From CAXBMB01 sp052078155 (GTDB taxonomy: Bacteria; Pseudomonadota; Alphaproteobacteria; Kiloniellales; DSM-21159), in contig JBQJBP010000001.1 in assembly GCA_052078155.1 (NCBI GenBank), forward strand, positions 2,170,001 through 2,234,000: a stretch of 64,000 bases of DNA. Reading direction: 5' to 3'. The first letter of the stretch is position 1. Each line of letters starts with the position of its first letter. The translations under genes and the position numbers were made by a program. The notes beneath the pieces were generated by a model, which did no database searches, was not told where the DNA came from, and saw nothing but the letters and a program-made list of their open reading frames with translations. Shown here in pieces: positions 25,681 to 34,159 of this stretch.

Positions 25681-26859
25681 ATGACACCGCCCTTCCCCTT
25701 AAAACTGATCGACACCACCCTGCGGGAAGGTGAGCAGTGTGCCCTTGCGAACTTCACCTACGCAGACAAGGTGGCTCTCTGCGAGGCCTTGATTGACCTG
25801 GGCCTGGATTACATCGAGCTGCCCAACCCCTTTGCCTCTGCCACAGCCCTGGAAGACAACCGCCGTCTGCTGAAAAAATTCAGCGGGAGCAAAACCCAAT
25901 TCCTGGCCCATCTGCGCTGCCATCCGGATGACATTGCCTGTGCCATGGAATTGCCGCTGGCCGGCGTCAACATCACCATTGCGCTGGACGGTCACCGAGC
26001 CGCCCTTTCCCACGGGTTATCCCCGCAGGAGGCTCTGAACCGGGCAAAGGACCTGCTGCAGGATCTGCGGCACAGCCGTCCGGCCTGGCAACTCCGCTTT
26101 TCATCGGAAGGGCTGCTGAACAGCCAGGTTGGGGACTCACTTGCGGCTTACAAAGAACTGGACGGGCTGAAACTGGTGGACTGCATTGGCGTTTCCGACA
26201 CACGCGGCGATGCGGACCCCTTTCAGGTGCATACGGTGGTATCCCATCTGCGCAAAGACCTTAGCTGTGAACTTGAGTTCCACGGCCACAATGATACGGG
26301 CTGTGCCGTGGCCAATGCTTATGCGGCCTTAAAGGCCGGGGCCAACCGCATCGACGTCAGTTTACTGGGCATTGGCGAACGCAATGGCATCACTGGACTG
26401 GAAGGGTTCCTGGCGCGCCTCCTGGTCAGCGACTGGGCCGAGCTGGCAAAGGGTTACAATCTGCCAGCCTTGCCCGGGGCCTGCCGCACGCTGACAGATC
26501 GTCTGGGCATAGAGGCACCGTTCAACACCCCCGTCGTTGGTCAAACAGCCTTCAGCCATAAAGCCGGCATTCACACCTCTGCCGTTTTGAAGGATCCGGC
26601 GTTGTACGAGAGCATTGCACCGGAAACCTTCGGCCTGACACGGCAACTGCTGGCCGGGCACCACCTGACCGGTCGCCATGTGGTGGCTGACAGGGCTAGG
26701 GCCCTGGGCCTGTCTCTTTCAGGCGACCAAGCCCGGGAAGCCGCCCGACGGGTCAAGGATGCCTCCGCGCACCGCGCCCTGGATACAGAGGAACTGGATA
26801 GTCTGTTGCGACAACTGGCAGAGCCTGAAACTGGGCCTGGAACAGAAACACAGGATTGA
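25681..26859 (+). CDS. Homocitrate synthase-like / LeuA-family acyltransferase
   Basis: A 392-residue HMGL/DRE-TIM metallolyase superfamily enzyme. The catalytic motif is LIDTTLREGEQ (residues 9-19), the divalent-metal HxH is in ELEFHGHNDTG, and GIGERNGITGLEG follows, all features of homocitrate, isopropylmalate or citramalate synthases. Length fits homocitrate synthase (about 380), without the LeuA regulatory domain. No nif or lysine aminoadipate genes are nearby, so an actual homocitrate role is unproven; a re-citrate, methylthio-alkylmalate or other 2-oxoacid condensation is possible. A P-loop gene follows six bases after the stop codon and is surely co-transcribed. Confidence 0.85.
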   Translation: MTPPFPLKLIDTTLREGEQCALANFTYADKVALCEALIDLGLDYIELPNPFASATALEDNRRLLKKFSGSKTQFLAHLRCHPDDIACAMELPLAGVNITIALDGHRAALSHGLSPQEALNRAKDLLQDLRHSRPAWQLRFSSEGLLNSQVGDSLAAYKELDGLKLVDCIGVSDTRGDADPFQVHTVVSHLRKDLSCELEFHGHNDTGCAVANAYAALKAGANRIDVSLLGIGERNGITGLEGFLARLLVSDWAELAKGYNLPALPGACRTLTDRLGIEAPFNTPVVGQTAFSHKAGIHTSAVLKDPALYESIAPETFGLTRQLLAGHHLTGRHVVADRARALGLSLSGDQAREAARRVKDASAHRALDTEELDSLLRQLAEPETGPGTETQD

Positions 26860-26865
26860 CGGCCC

Positions 26866-27609
26866 ATGCCCGGTACACTGCCCTTGTCTGATCAGCCTTT
26901 TCGCCTGCTGGAGGAGACCGGCGACTACAGTCTGGGGCTGGGCCAATCGCCCTCAACAGACTGGCAAACTATTGCCTACCTGCCTCTTGTGATTCTGGTC
27001 GGCCTGACCGGCGCTGGCAAAACAACCTTGCTGGCGAACCTCTCTCAAGCCCCCGACCGACTGACACTGCCTGACCGGCGGCAGTTGACCGACCAGGTCA
27101 TTCTTCCGGTCGCCAGCGATCAGCCGGTTGCGAGCCTCACCCGACAGGACCGTTTTGCCGCCACCGCCCGTTTCAGATCGACTTATCCCGGCGGAATGGC
27201 GGCGGTACTTTCCGCCCTTCGCCTCAGGTTAGCCCCCCTGCCCAACAAACCACTGTTGCTGTTCGACGGTTTACGCGGGCGCGCCGAGGTGGAAAGCGCG
27301 GCAAAAGCGCTGCCCAACGCCCGGTTCCTGCTGCTGGGTCTGGATGATGACACACGCATTGCCCGACTGGCAGGGCGCGGCGATACTTTTGACGGGCTTG
27401 GAAGCTCCCCCGCATCTGCAAAAAATGAAAAGCTGGAAAAAGCCCGTGCCATCGTTGCCAGCGAGAGCCAAAGCTACAGTTACGAAGACAGCAAAGCCGC
27501 CCTGCAGCGCTTCGCCCCGCGCCGTCACCTGATTCTCAACAGCGCCGACGCAGATCAAAATGACCTGGCCACAGCCGCAGAGAGTTTTCTTACCACCGTG
27601 GCTGAATGA
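26866..27609 (+). CDS. P-loop NTPase of unknown function
   Basis: A 247-residue protein with a clear Walker A at residues 46-54 (GLTGAGKTT) and a hydrophobic LLLFDGLRG that could serve as Walker B (around 128). I do not recognise a named family; the pattern is kinase-like rather than ABC- or AAA-like, and distantly recalls the P-loop half of tRNA selenouridine synthases. The N-terminal 40 residues are not conserved-looking. The ATG lies six bases after the homocitrate-synthase-like stop codon, with AGGA overlapping the end of that gene, so the pair forms a two-gene operon. Confidence 0.7.
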   Translation: MPGTLPLSDQPFRLLEETGDYSLGLGQSPSTDWQTIAYLPLVILVGLTGAGKTTLLANLSQAPDRLTLPDRRQLTDQVILPVASDQPVASLTRQDRFAATARFRSTYPGGMAAVLSALRLRLAPLPNKPLLLFDGLRGRAEVESAAKALPNARFLLLGLDDDTRIARLAGRGDTFDGLGSSPASAKNEKLEKARAIVASESQSYSYEDSKAALQRFAPRRHLILNSADADQNDLATAAESFLTTVAE

Positions 27610-27754
27610 GCAGACTGAGGTTCGAAAGTCTGCCTGGCTTCGCCATCGCAAGGCGAGGCCTGCATCCCCCTAAATTTCCAGAAATGTTTCAGATCCGACG
27701 GCTGCGCACGCGGCACAAGTCTATGTCATTTACAGAAGCCAGCTTCCCTCATTA

Positions 27755-27764
27755 ATCAATTGAT
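27755..27764. promoter_or_regulatory. Palindrome in the promoter region of the BKACE operon
   Basis: ATCAATTGAT, a perfect 10-base palindrome in an AT-rich stretch about 95 bases before the operon's first start codon. It is a candidate operator; the binding protein is not identifiable here. Confidence 0.35.
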
Positions 27765-27856
27765 ATATTTTGCCACTGGCCAAAAACTGCAGCTCTGCAC
27801 AGTCCGCTGCAGGCAGTTCTTTGATATCCTAGAGCCCCAGTCAGGAGATTTTTCCG

Positions 27857-29239
27857 GTGTCCCACAAACCGTCCCACCTGTTTTATCAATCCCGCCAGCG
27901 TCGCCCGGTCCTCGACCGGTCTGAAGGGGTGTATCACTGGACCAAGGACGGCAAACGCTATCTGGATGGATCCTCAGGGGCCATGGTCTCCAACATCGGG
28001 CATTCCAATCCCAATGTGCTGGCCGCCATGAAGAAGCAGATGGATCAGTCCACTTTCGGCTACCGTCTGCATTTTGAAACGGAAGCCTCAGAAAACCTGG
28101 CGTCCAAACTGGCTTCTTTGATGCCGGAGGGCATGGACAAGGTCTTCTTCGTTTCCGGCGGCTCGGAAGCGGTGGAAAGCTGTTTGAAGATGGCACGGCA
28201 GTGGGCGCTGGCCACCAACCGAGCCAGCAAGTGGCGGGTGATCTCCCGCTTTCCCTCCTACCACGGCGGCACATTCGGCGCGCTGGGCGTGACAGGCATG
28301 ACACAGATGACCGCGCCCTTTGCCCCCATGTTGCAGGAAATGCCCAAGATCGACTCCCCCACCTGCTATCTGGACCAAGACGATCTGAGCCATGAGGAAC
28401 GGGGACTGAAGTACGCCGAGCAACTGCGGGCGGAAATCCTGAAGCAAGGCCCCGAAACCGTCCTGGCCTTCCTCATGGAACCCGTCGGCGGGGCCTCTAC
28501 CGGGGCGCTGGTCGCACCTGACAGCTATTACACGCGGGTCCGGGAAATCTGCGACGAATTTGATGTGCTGTTGATCGCTGACGAGGTCATGACCGGGGCC
28601 GGGCGTACGGGCCGCCACTATCTGGCCTGCCAGCACTGGGATCTGAAACCGGATCTCATTGCGCTGTCCAAAGGCCTTGCCGCAGGCTACGCCCCCCTGG
28701 GGGCCATGGTGGCTCGCAACGACATGGTGGAAGCGGTGCTGGACGACGGCGGTTTCATCCATGGCTTCACCTACGCCGGCAATCCCCTGGCCTGTGCAGC
28801 CGGGCTGGCGGTGCTGGAGGAAATGGAACGCCTGGACCTGCTGGGCAATGCTGAACGCCAGGGCGACAAATTGAAAGCCCGCCTGGAGGCGCTGAAAGAG
28901 CCCTTCCCTTTCATCGGTGACGTCCGCGGCAAGGGCCTGCTTCTGGCCTTTGAGTTGATGGAAGACGAGGTCAGCAAGAACCCACTGCCCAAAGAACTGC
29001 AGTTGCATTCCCGCCTGACCGAGGAAGCCTATGAGCGGGGCCTGATCATTTACCCGCGCCGCACCCGTGGGGGCCTGGACGGCGATCACTTCATGGTCTG
29101 CCCGCCGCTGATCGTCACCGACGAACATCTGGACGAGATCATTGAGAAACTGACGGACAGTCTGGCAGCGGTTGCCCATGCCCTGAACCTGCCCACCGGA
29201 CCGTCAGCGCCCCGTCCAGCCAACCTGGAAAGCGTCTGA
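27857..29239 (+). CDS. Class III PLP aminotransferase
   Basis: A 460-residue fold-type I aminotransferase of the omega-amino acid/diamine group. The PLP lysine is Lys272 (ALSKGLAAGYAPLGA), with the upstream LIADEVMTGAGRTG motif carrying the cofactor Asp, and the SGGSEAVE phosphate-cup motif. The start is a GTG with AGGAG upstream. Such enzymes remove terminal or beta amino groups (beta-alanine, GABA, putrescine, taurine) using pyruvate or 2-oxoglutarate. It is the first gene of a five-gene operon and is followed one base after its stop by a BKACE gene, which suggests that the aminotransferase yields a beta-keto acid or an aldehyde feeding that step. Confidence 0.9.
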   Translation: MSHKPSHLFYQSRQRRPVLDRSEGVYHWTKDGKRYLDGSSGAMVSNIGHSNPNVLAAMKKQMDQSTFGYRLHFETEASENLASKLASLMPEGMDKVFFVSGGSEAVESCLKMARQWALATNRASKWRVISRFPSYHGGTFGALGVTGMTQMTAPFAPMLQEMPKIDSPTCYLDQDDLSHEERGLKYAEQLRAEILKQGPETVLAFLMEPVGGASTGALVAPDSYYTRVREICDEFDVLLIADEVMTGAGRTGRHYLACQHWDLKPDLIALSKGLAAGYAPLGAMVARNDMVEAVLDDGGFIHGFTYAGNPLACAAGLAVLEEMERLDLLGNAERQGDKLKARLEALKEPFPFIGDVRGKGLLLAFELMEDEVSKNPLPKELQLHSRLTEEAYERGLIIYPRRTRGGLDGDHFMVCPPLIVTDEHLDEIIEKLTDSLAAVAHALNLPTGPSAPRPANLESV

Positions 29240-29240
29240 C

Positions 29241-30173
29241 ATGGCTGACTCTGTCATCATCACCTGCGCCGTCACCGGCTCCATCCACACCCCGACCATG
29301 AGCGATGCCCTGCCGGTCACCGCTGACGAAATCGCCAGCCAGGCCATTGAGGCCGCTGAAGCCGGGGCGGCCATTCTGCACCTTCATGCGCGTGATCCCC
29401 AGGACGGCCGGCCCAGTGCAAAGCCGGAAGACTTCATGGCCTTCCTGCCCCGCATCAAGCAGGCCAGTGACGCCGTGATCAACATCACCACTGGCGGTTC
29501 GTCCCTCATGACCGTGGAAGACCGCACCAAGGCGGCGTTTCAAGCCAAGCCGGAAATGTGCTCTTTGAACATGGGGTCCATGAACTTCGGCATTTTTCCC
29601 CTCGCCAGGCGCTATGACAACTGGAAGCACCAGTGGGAACCGGATCTGCTGGAAGCCACACGCTCCGGCATATTTCAGAACACCTTCGCGGATATTGAGC
29701 ACATTCTGGTCAATCTGGGGGAAGGCTGCGGCACCCGCTTCGAGTTTGAATGCTATGATGTGGGGCACCTGCAGACCCTGGCTTTCTTCATCAAGGAAGG
29801 CCTGATCAAAGGGCCGGTCTTTTTGCAGTTCGTCATGGGCGTACTGGGCGGCATCGACGCCTCGCCCGAACAGCTGATGCACCTGAAATCCACAGCCGAC
29901 CGCTTGATCGGGCCGGAAAACTACCACTTCTCCGTTCTGGCCGCCGGGCGTCAGCAAATGCCTTTGGCCACCATGGGGGCGATTCTGGGGGGCAATGTGC
30001 GGGTCGGACTGGAAGACAGCCTGCAGATTGGCCACAAGCAGCTGGCCCGTTCCAACGCCGAACAGGTAGCTAAGATTCGGCAGATCCTGGAGGCTTTGGG
30101 CCACAGCATCGCCACCCCGGACGAAGCCCGCGAGAGGCTTGGCCTCAAAGGCGGCGACCAGGTCGCCTTCTGA
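29241..30173 (+). CDS. BKACE family beta-keto acid cleavage enzyme (DUF849)
   Basis: A 310-residue TIM-barrel enzyme of the 3-keto-5-aminohexanoate cleavage (Kce) family, which converts a beta-keto acid plus acetyl-CoA to acetoacetate and a new acyl-CoA. The zinc-binding HLHARD lies near residues 48-53, with NITTGGSS, NMGSMNFG and FVMGVLGGID further on. Family substrates are diverse, including dehydrocarnitine and amino-keto acids, and cannot be read by eye. It starts one base after the aminotransferase stop codon, with a deacetylase, CoA-transferase and MaoC gene behind it. The operon therefore looks like a catabolic route for an amine-bearing beta-keto or beta-amino acid. Confidence 0.92.
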   Translation: MADSVIITCAVTGSIHTPTMSDALPVTADEIASQAIEAAEAGAAILHLHARDPQDGRPSAKPEDFMAFLPRIKQASDAVINITTGGSSLMTVEDRTKAAFQAKPEMCSLNMGSMNFGIFPLARRYDNWKHQWEPDLLEATRSGIFQNTFADIEHILVNLGEGCGTRFEFECYDVGHLQTLAFFIKEGLIKGPVFLQFVMGVLGGIDASPEQLMHLKSTADRLIGPENYHFSVLAAGRQQMPLATMGAILGGNVRVGLEDSLQIGHKQLARSNAEQVAKIRQILEALGHSIATPDEARERLGLKGGDQVAF

Positions 30174-30211
30174 TTTCATTTTTACATTCTGACGGACTCA
30201 AAGAGACCACC

Positions 30212-31246
30212 ATGAAACTGTACTGCTCCGACATTCAGAAATCCCATTACCCCAAAAACTTCCTGAAAAGCGGCAGCCAGGCTGGCAATCCGGAAAAGCC
30301 GGAACGGCTGGAACGGCTGCTGAGCTCTGCCACGGCCATGGGCTGTGAAGCTCTGACCCCGGACGATCATGGCATGGGCCCCATTGCAGCCATTCACACA
30401 CCGGAATACCTGACCTTTCTCAAAACCATCTACCAGCGCTGGCAGGCCATTCCCGGTGCCTCCGCCGAGGTGATCCCCAACGTGCATCTGGACCCGCGCG
30501 ATGGCCAGTATCCAAAATCCCCCATCGGTCAGGCAGGCTATCATATGGCCGATACGGCCTGTCCCATCTCAGCTGAGACCTATCAGGCGGTGATCGCCAG
30601 CGCCCACTGCGCTGTCAGCGCCACCAAAGCCGTACTGGAAGGCGACGATGCCGCCTATGCCCTTTCCCGCCCGCCGGGGCACCATGCCTACGCCGATAAA
30701 GCCGGGGGCTTCTGCTACCTCAACAACTCAGCCATTGCGGCCCAGGAACTTCGCAGACGCCATGACCGGGTCGCTGTTATTGATGTAGACCTGCACCACG
30801 GCAACGGCACCCAGGGCATCTTCTACCGCCGCAAAGACGTGATGACGGTTTCCGTCCATGCGGACCCGACTGACTTTTATCCCTTCTTTGTCGGCTATGC
30901 CGGGGAGCGGGGTGACGGTGACGGTCTGGGCTACAACCTCAACGTTCCCCTGCCGCTGGGCTCCGGCGATGATGATTTCATTGCCGGACTGGAAGGAGCC
31001 CTGGATCAGGTGGCAGCATTCTGCCCTGATGCCATTGTCGTGGCTCTGGGGCTGGACGCCTCCCAGGATGATCCCTTCGGCGGCCTGGCCGTCACCACAG
31101 AAGGTTTTGGCCGCATTGGGGAAACCCTGGCAAGCCTGCAGGTGCCCAGCGTCATTGTTCAGGAAGGCGGTTATCTCTGCGACTCCCTGGGGGACAATCT
31201 GGTTTCCTTCCTCAGCGGCTTTGAAAAGCGCCACAGGATCGGCTGA
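30212..31246 (+). CDS. Acetylpolyamine amidohydrolase-like deacetylase (histone deacetylase fold)
   Basis: A 344-residue zinc deacetylase. The active-site RPPGHHAYAD (about residue 152) and zinc ligands DVDLHHGNG (Asp and His) and LDASQDDP (Asp) are present, with FYPFFVGYAGERG, a loop typical of bacterial acetylpolyamine amidohydrolases rather than acetoin-utilisation AcuC. It removes acetyl groups from N-acetylated amines such as acetylputrescine or acetylcadaverine in relatives. It lies third in the BKACE operon, 38 bases after the previous gene. This context suggests that the pathway substrate arrives, or is carried as, an N-acetyl amine. Confidence 0.9.
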   Translation: MKLYCSDIQKSHYPKNFLKSGSQAGNPEKPERLERLLSSATAMGCEALTPDDHGMGPIAAIHTPEYLTFLKTIYQRWQAIPGASAEVIPNVHLDPRDGQYPKSPIGQAGYHMADTACPISAETYQAVIASAHCAVSATKAVLEGDDAAYALSRPPGHHAYADKAGGFCYLNNSAIAAQELRRRHDRVAVIDVDLHHGNGTQGIFYRRKDVMTVSVHADPTDFYPFFVGYAGERGDGDGLGYNLNVPLPLGSGDDDFIAGLEGALDQVAAFCPDAIVVALGLDASQDDPFGGLAVTTEGFGRIGETLASLQVPSVIVQEGGYLCDSLGDNLVSFLSGFEKRHRIG

Positions 31247-31295
31247 GCCGCCACCCCATCCGAAACACCAAGTTAAGAAAAGATAGGAAGCCCCC

Positions 31296-32420
31296 ATGTT
31301 AACGGGCCTGCGTGTCATCGAAATCGGCCAAGCTTTTTCCGCCCCCTTCGGGGCGGAGATACTTGGCTTCCTGGGGGCAGAGGTTATCAAGATCGAACGC
31401 CCGGGCGGGGACGACACCCGAAGCTGGGGCCAGGAGTTCAAAGACGGGGCCTCCATCACCTTTCATGTGGTCAACCGCAATAAAAAGTCTGTGGTCCTGG
31501 ACTTGAAAGACCCCCGGGACAAGGCGGCGCTGGAAGAGCTGATCGGCAGCGCTGATGCCTTCATTCACAACATGCGGCCAGGGGCTGCCGAACGTCTGGG
31601 CCTGGGCAGCGAAACCCTGCGGTCGAAATTTCCCCGCCTGATCTATGCGGAAATCGGGGCCTTCGGCCACAAAGGCCCCATGAAATCCGAAGCCGGTTAT
31701 GAAATCCTGATGCAGGCGTTCTCCGGCATCATGAGCATCACCGGTGATCCTGACGGCATGCCCGTACGCAGTGGCCCCTCCATCTGCGATTTCGGCTCAG
31801 GCATGTGGCTGGCCTTGGGGGTGCTTGCGGCCCTCAACCAGCGCCAGCAGACCGGTCAGGGTTGCGTCATCAACACCTCAATTTTTGAAACGGGTCTCAA
31901 CTGGGCGCTGGTGGCCTCCGGTGGTTATCTGGCGCAGGGCCAGCCCCCCCAACGGATTGGCAACGGTCATCCCGATCTGGTGCCTTACGGTCTCTTCCCC
32001 AGCAAGGACGGGGCCCTGATCATCGGGGCAGGGAACAACCGTCTTTTTGAAAAGCTGATCAAAGTTCTGGGGTGCGAGTCCATGATGGACGACCCGAGGT
32101 TCCAGACCAACAGCACCCGGATCAAACATCGTCAGGAGGTGCAGGAGATCATCTCTGCCGCCTTGCACAAGGACACCACCGACAACTGGCTGATCCGCTT
32201 GAAGGAGGCAGGTGTGCCCTGCAGTCCGGTGCAGTCGGTTCCTCAGGCGCTGGATCATCCACAAACCCAGGCTCTCGACATTCTGCAATCCACGGCTGAC
32301 TCTCCGGACCTGCGCTTCATTGGTCTGCCCCTGTCTTTCGACGGAAAAAGACCGGATCTGCGCTCGACCATTCCTGCAGCCGGCGCCAGCAACGACGAGA
32401 TCTTGAAAAAACAAAACTGA
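31296..32420 (+). CDS. CaiB/BaiF family III CoA-transferase
   Basis: A 374-residue type III CoA-transferase that moves CoA between a donor thioester and a carboxylic acid. The N-terminal LRVIEIGQAFSAPFGAEILG is typical, and the catalytic aspartate lies in SICDFGSGMW (near residue 167). Type III enzymes are shape- and substrate-specific, with relatives acting on carnitine, bile acids, oxalate or methylsuccinate. Fourth gene of the operon; 14 bases separate it from the MaoC gene, so activation to a CoA ester followed by hydration of an enoyl-CoA is a natural pair of steps. Confidence 0.9.
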   Translation: MLTGLRVIEIGQAFSAPFGAEILGFLGAEVIKIERPGGDDTRSWGQEFKDGASITFHVVNRNKKSVVLDLKDPRDKAALEELIGSADAFIHNMRPGAAERLGLGSETLRSKFPRLIYAEIGAFGHKGPMKSEAGYEILMQAFSGIMSITGDPDGMPVRSGPSICDFGSGMWLALGVLAALNQRQQTGQGCVINTSIFETGLNWALVASGGYLAQGQPPQRIGNGHPDLVPYGLFPSKDGALIIGAGNNRLFEKLIKVLGCESMMDDPRFQTNSTRIKHRQEVQEIISAALHKDTTDNWLIRLKEAGVPCSPVQSVPQALDHPQTQALDILQSTADSPDLRFIGLPLSFDGKRPDLRSTIPAAGASNDEILKKQN

Positions 32421-32434
32421 GAACAGGAAAACCC

Positions 32435-32908
32435 ATGGAAAGCAAAGGCCGGAAGGCGCGCACCGCCCCGACAAAGTACTTTGAGGATTTTGCGGTCGGG
32501 GACAGCTATCTCATTCCCTCCCGCACCCAAACAGGCGGCCTCTTTGCCATGTTCCAGGCCGCTTCCGGCGACAATGACCCCATTCATTACGATGTGGAGT
32601 ACTGCCGTGAACGGGGCCATCAGGACATGCTTGCCCATGGCATGCAGGTGATGATCCAGTCGGCAGCAGGCGCCGGGACCTTCCCCAGCGAAGTGGGCGA
32701 CTCTCTCATTGGCATGCTGGAGGTAACCGGCAAGTTTCTAGGCCCGGTGTACCGTGAGGACACTCTCTATCCTGAGCTGGAAATTGTCGAACTGATCCCG
32801 CAGAACACCACCGGTGTCATCGTCATGCGGGCGACAATCCACAATCAGAAAGACAAGCTGGTCTTCGAAGGCACGCATCGCTATCTGATCAAGAAACGTC
32901 CTGCCTGA
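32435..32908 (+). CDS. MaoC-like enoyl-CoA hydratase
   Basis: A 157-residue single-hotdog MaoC domain. The hydratase-2 motif is visible as ASGDNDPIHYDVEYC (Asp and His catalytic pair at about residues 47-52), followed by LAHGMQVM. It hydrates trans-2-enoyl-CoA esters or mesaconyl-type substrates. Length is standard for a single-domain R-specific enzyme. Last gene of the operon, followed by a terminator at 32983, so it closes the aminotransferase, BKACE, deacetylase and CoA-transferase set. Confidence 0.9.
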   Translation: MESKGRKARTAPTKYFEDFAVGDSYLIPSRTQTGGLFAMFQAASGDNDPIHYDVEYCRERGHQDMLAHGMQVMIQSAAGAGTFPSEVGDSLIGMLEVTGKFLGPVYREDTLYPELEIVELIPQNTTGVIVMRATIHNQKDKLVFEGTHRYLIKKRPA

Positions 32909-32982
32909 CGCCAAAGCGATCACACTGTAAGACTTTAAAAGAAGCGCTCACCGCTTGAGCCCTCTCCCTTGCTATTGAATGC

Positions 32983-33018
32983 AAAAAAGGCCGCAACCCG
33001 AAAGCTGCGGCCTTTTTT
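32983..33018. terminator. Bidirectional terminator between maoC-like gene and XRE gene
   Basis: AAAAAAGGCCGCA pairs with TGCGGCCTTTTTT around a short loop. A-tract and T-tract flanks allow termination of both convergent transcripts. Confidence 0.85.
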
Positions 33019-33042
33019 TGTCCAAAGGGACGGTTTCTCGGG

Positions 33043-33405
33043 TTACCTGTCCAGAAAAGCCAGGCGGGTGCAGATTTCCTGCAAACGGGTCTGCAAAGCC
33101 GCGGCTTCCGCCGTTACGGCTTCCATTTCCTGACGCAGCAGATGGATTTCATCTGAGTTGGTATCGACCGGGCCGTTGCCCTCCCCGGTCAGCAGCCAGA
33201 GCGGCGAGACACCCAGCGCGCCGCTTAACATGTGCAGCTTGTTGGCCCGGGGCGTAGAGCGGTCGTTTTCCCAGTTAGACCAGGTGACGGATTTCACCCC
33301 CAGGCGCCGGGCCGACTGAGCCACGGACAAAGACTGTGCTTCACGCGCTTGGGTAATGCGCCCGCCAATACTCTCTACTTCCTCAACCAACATCTGTTCT
33401 GACAC
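33043..33405 (-). CDS. Small XRE-family regulator with C-terminal coiled coil
   Basis: A 120-residue protein from a GTG at 33405, chosen for a GGAG seven bases upstream; an ATG at 33444 is possible but lies at the edge of a dispersed repeat. An XRE helix-turn-helix sits at residues 16-70 (SARRLGVKSVTWSNWEND), followed by a heptad-like helix rich in Glu, Ala and Leu (about 90-115). It resembles small stand-alone regulators; no target is obvious. It is convergent with the BKACE operon and its upstream side is an unusually AT-rich stretch. Confidence 0.8.
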   Translation of the reverse strand: MSEQMLVEEVESIGGRITQAREAQSLSVAQSARRLGVKSVTWSNWENDRSTPRANKLHMLSGALGVSPLWLLTGEGNGPVDTNSDEIHLLRQEMEAVTAEAAALQTRLQEICTRLAFLDR

Positions 33406-33794
33406 CTCTGTTCTCCATTGTTCCAGACCAGCCCCAGCCGTCATCCTCTAACATGTTAAAAAGAGGCAAATTCACGCTTTAAGCGTTATCACGAAGTGAT
33501 TCCACTTAAACCGATTTGACTCTGAAGCCGGTACAATTCTGGTGCAATCATATGGAAGAGATTGTCAGAAAACAAATGACCCTGCGTGAGTAACCAAAGC
33601 CAGCAAAACAAAAACAGGTAACCAAACCGGCGAAAACAGTTAAAAACTGTACTTATGAGGTAAAAAAATTTTCTTTATCAGTAAGCAAAGAAAACGGCCA
33701 ATTTCATTAACTTTGAGCAGCGTTTTTTAAGAACTGGCAAAACAATATCTTAAGCAATACAGGTCATTTCTTTAGCCGCACACCGTACCGTTTT
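33406..33794. other. AT-rich intergenic region with a dispersed repeat
   Basis: About 390 bases without a gene. The first part (33441-33523) is a copy of the palindromic repeat. From about 33530 to 33780 the sequence becomes strikingly AT-rich, with runs such as AAAAAAATTTTCTTTATC, against a GC-rich surrounding. It holds the promoter of the XRE gene and perhaps a protein-binding or curved region. I see no RNA gene. Confidence 0.5.
33441..33523. repeat. Dispersed palindromic repeat, copy 3 (A type)
   Basis: A full A-type copy: AAAAGAGGCAAATTCACGC at left, hairpins CGCTT/AAGCG and ATCACGAAGTGAT in the middle, and CCACTTAAACCGATTTGACT at right. Confidence 0.85.
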
Positions 33795-34040
33795 TCACCC
33801 CCCGGCCAGTTTCGGCAGAACAAAAACCTCTGCATCGGCGGGAATGGGGGCGAACCAGTTGTCCCGGAAGACTTCGCCATTGATGGCAACGGAAACGCCC
33901 TTTTTCAGCTGGGGCTGCATGGCCGGATAGTCCTGGCCCAACTGCTGCAACAGCTGGCGCACATTGCTGACGTCCAGCTGCAGTTCCTTTTGTCCCTGCG
34001 TTGCGTGGGTCAGCGCTCCCCACAAGACAATTTTCGCCAT
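33795..34040 (-). CDS. MoaD/ThiS-family ubiquitin-like sulfur carrier
   Basis: An 81-residue beta-grasp protein ending in Leu-Ala-Gly-Gly, the C-terminal di-glycine that is adenylated and thiocarboxylated in MoaD and ThiS. From the ATG at 34040 (GTGAGAG ribosome site) it starts MAKIVLWGAL. Features INGEVF and PADAEVFVLP are typical of MoaD, the small subunit of molybdopterin synthase. It lies about 120 bases after the molybdenum hydroxylase large-subunit gene, in the same direction, so a role in supplying molybdopterin to that enzyme is likely. No MoaE gene is adjacent. Confidence 0.85.
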   Translation of the reverse strand: MAKIVLWGALTHATQGQKELQLDVSNVRQLLQQLGQDYPAMQPQLKKGVSVAINGEVFRDNWFAPIPADAEVFVLPKLAGG

Positions 34041-34159
34041 TTCTCTCACTCGCTTTCAGCAGGACACATCCAGGCCCGGCGCAACAAAAGCACAAAGGGG
34101 AAGGCAATGATCTCGCCCTCCCCTTCAGCATAGCATACCAGCGTCAAAAGACGTGGCTC

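Noticed and set aside
25681..26859. Nitrogen-fixation nifV gene
   Set aside because: No nif genes are in the window. The sequence supports only a homocitrate-type synthase.
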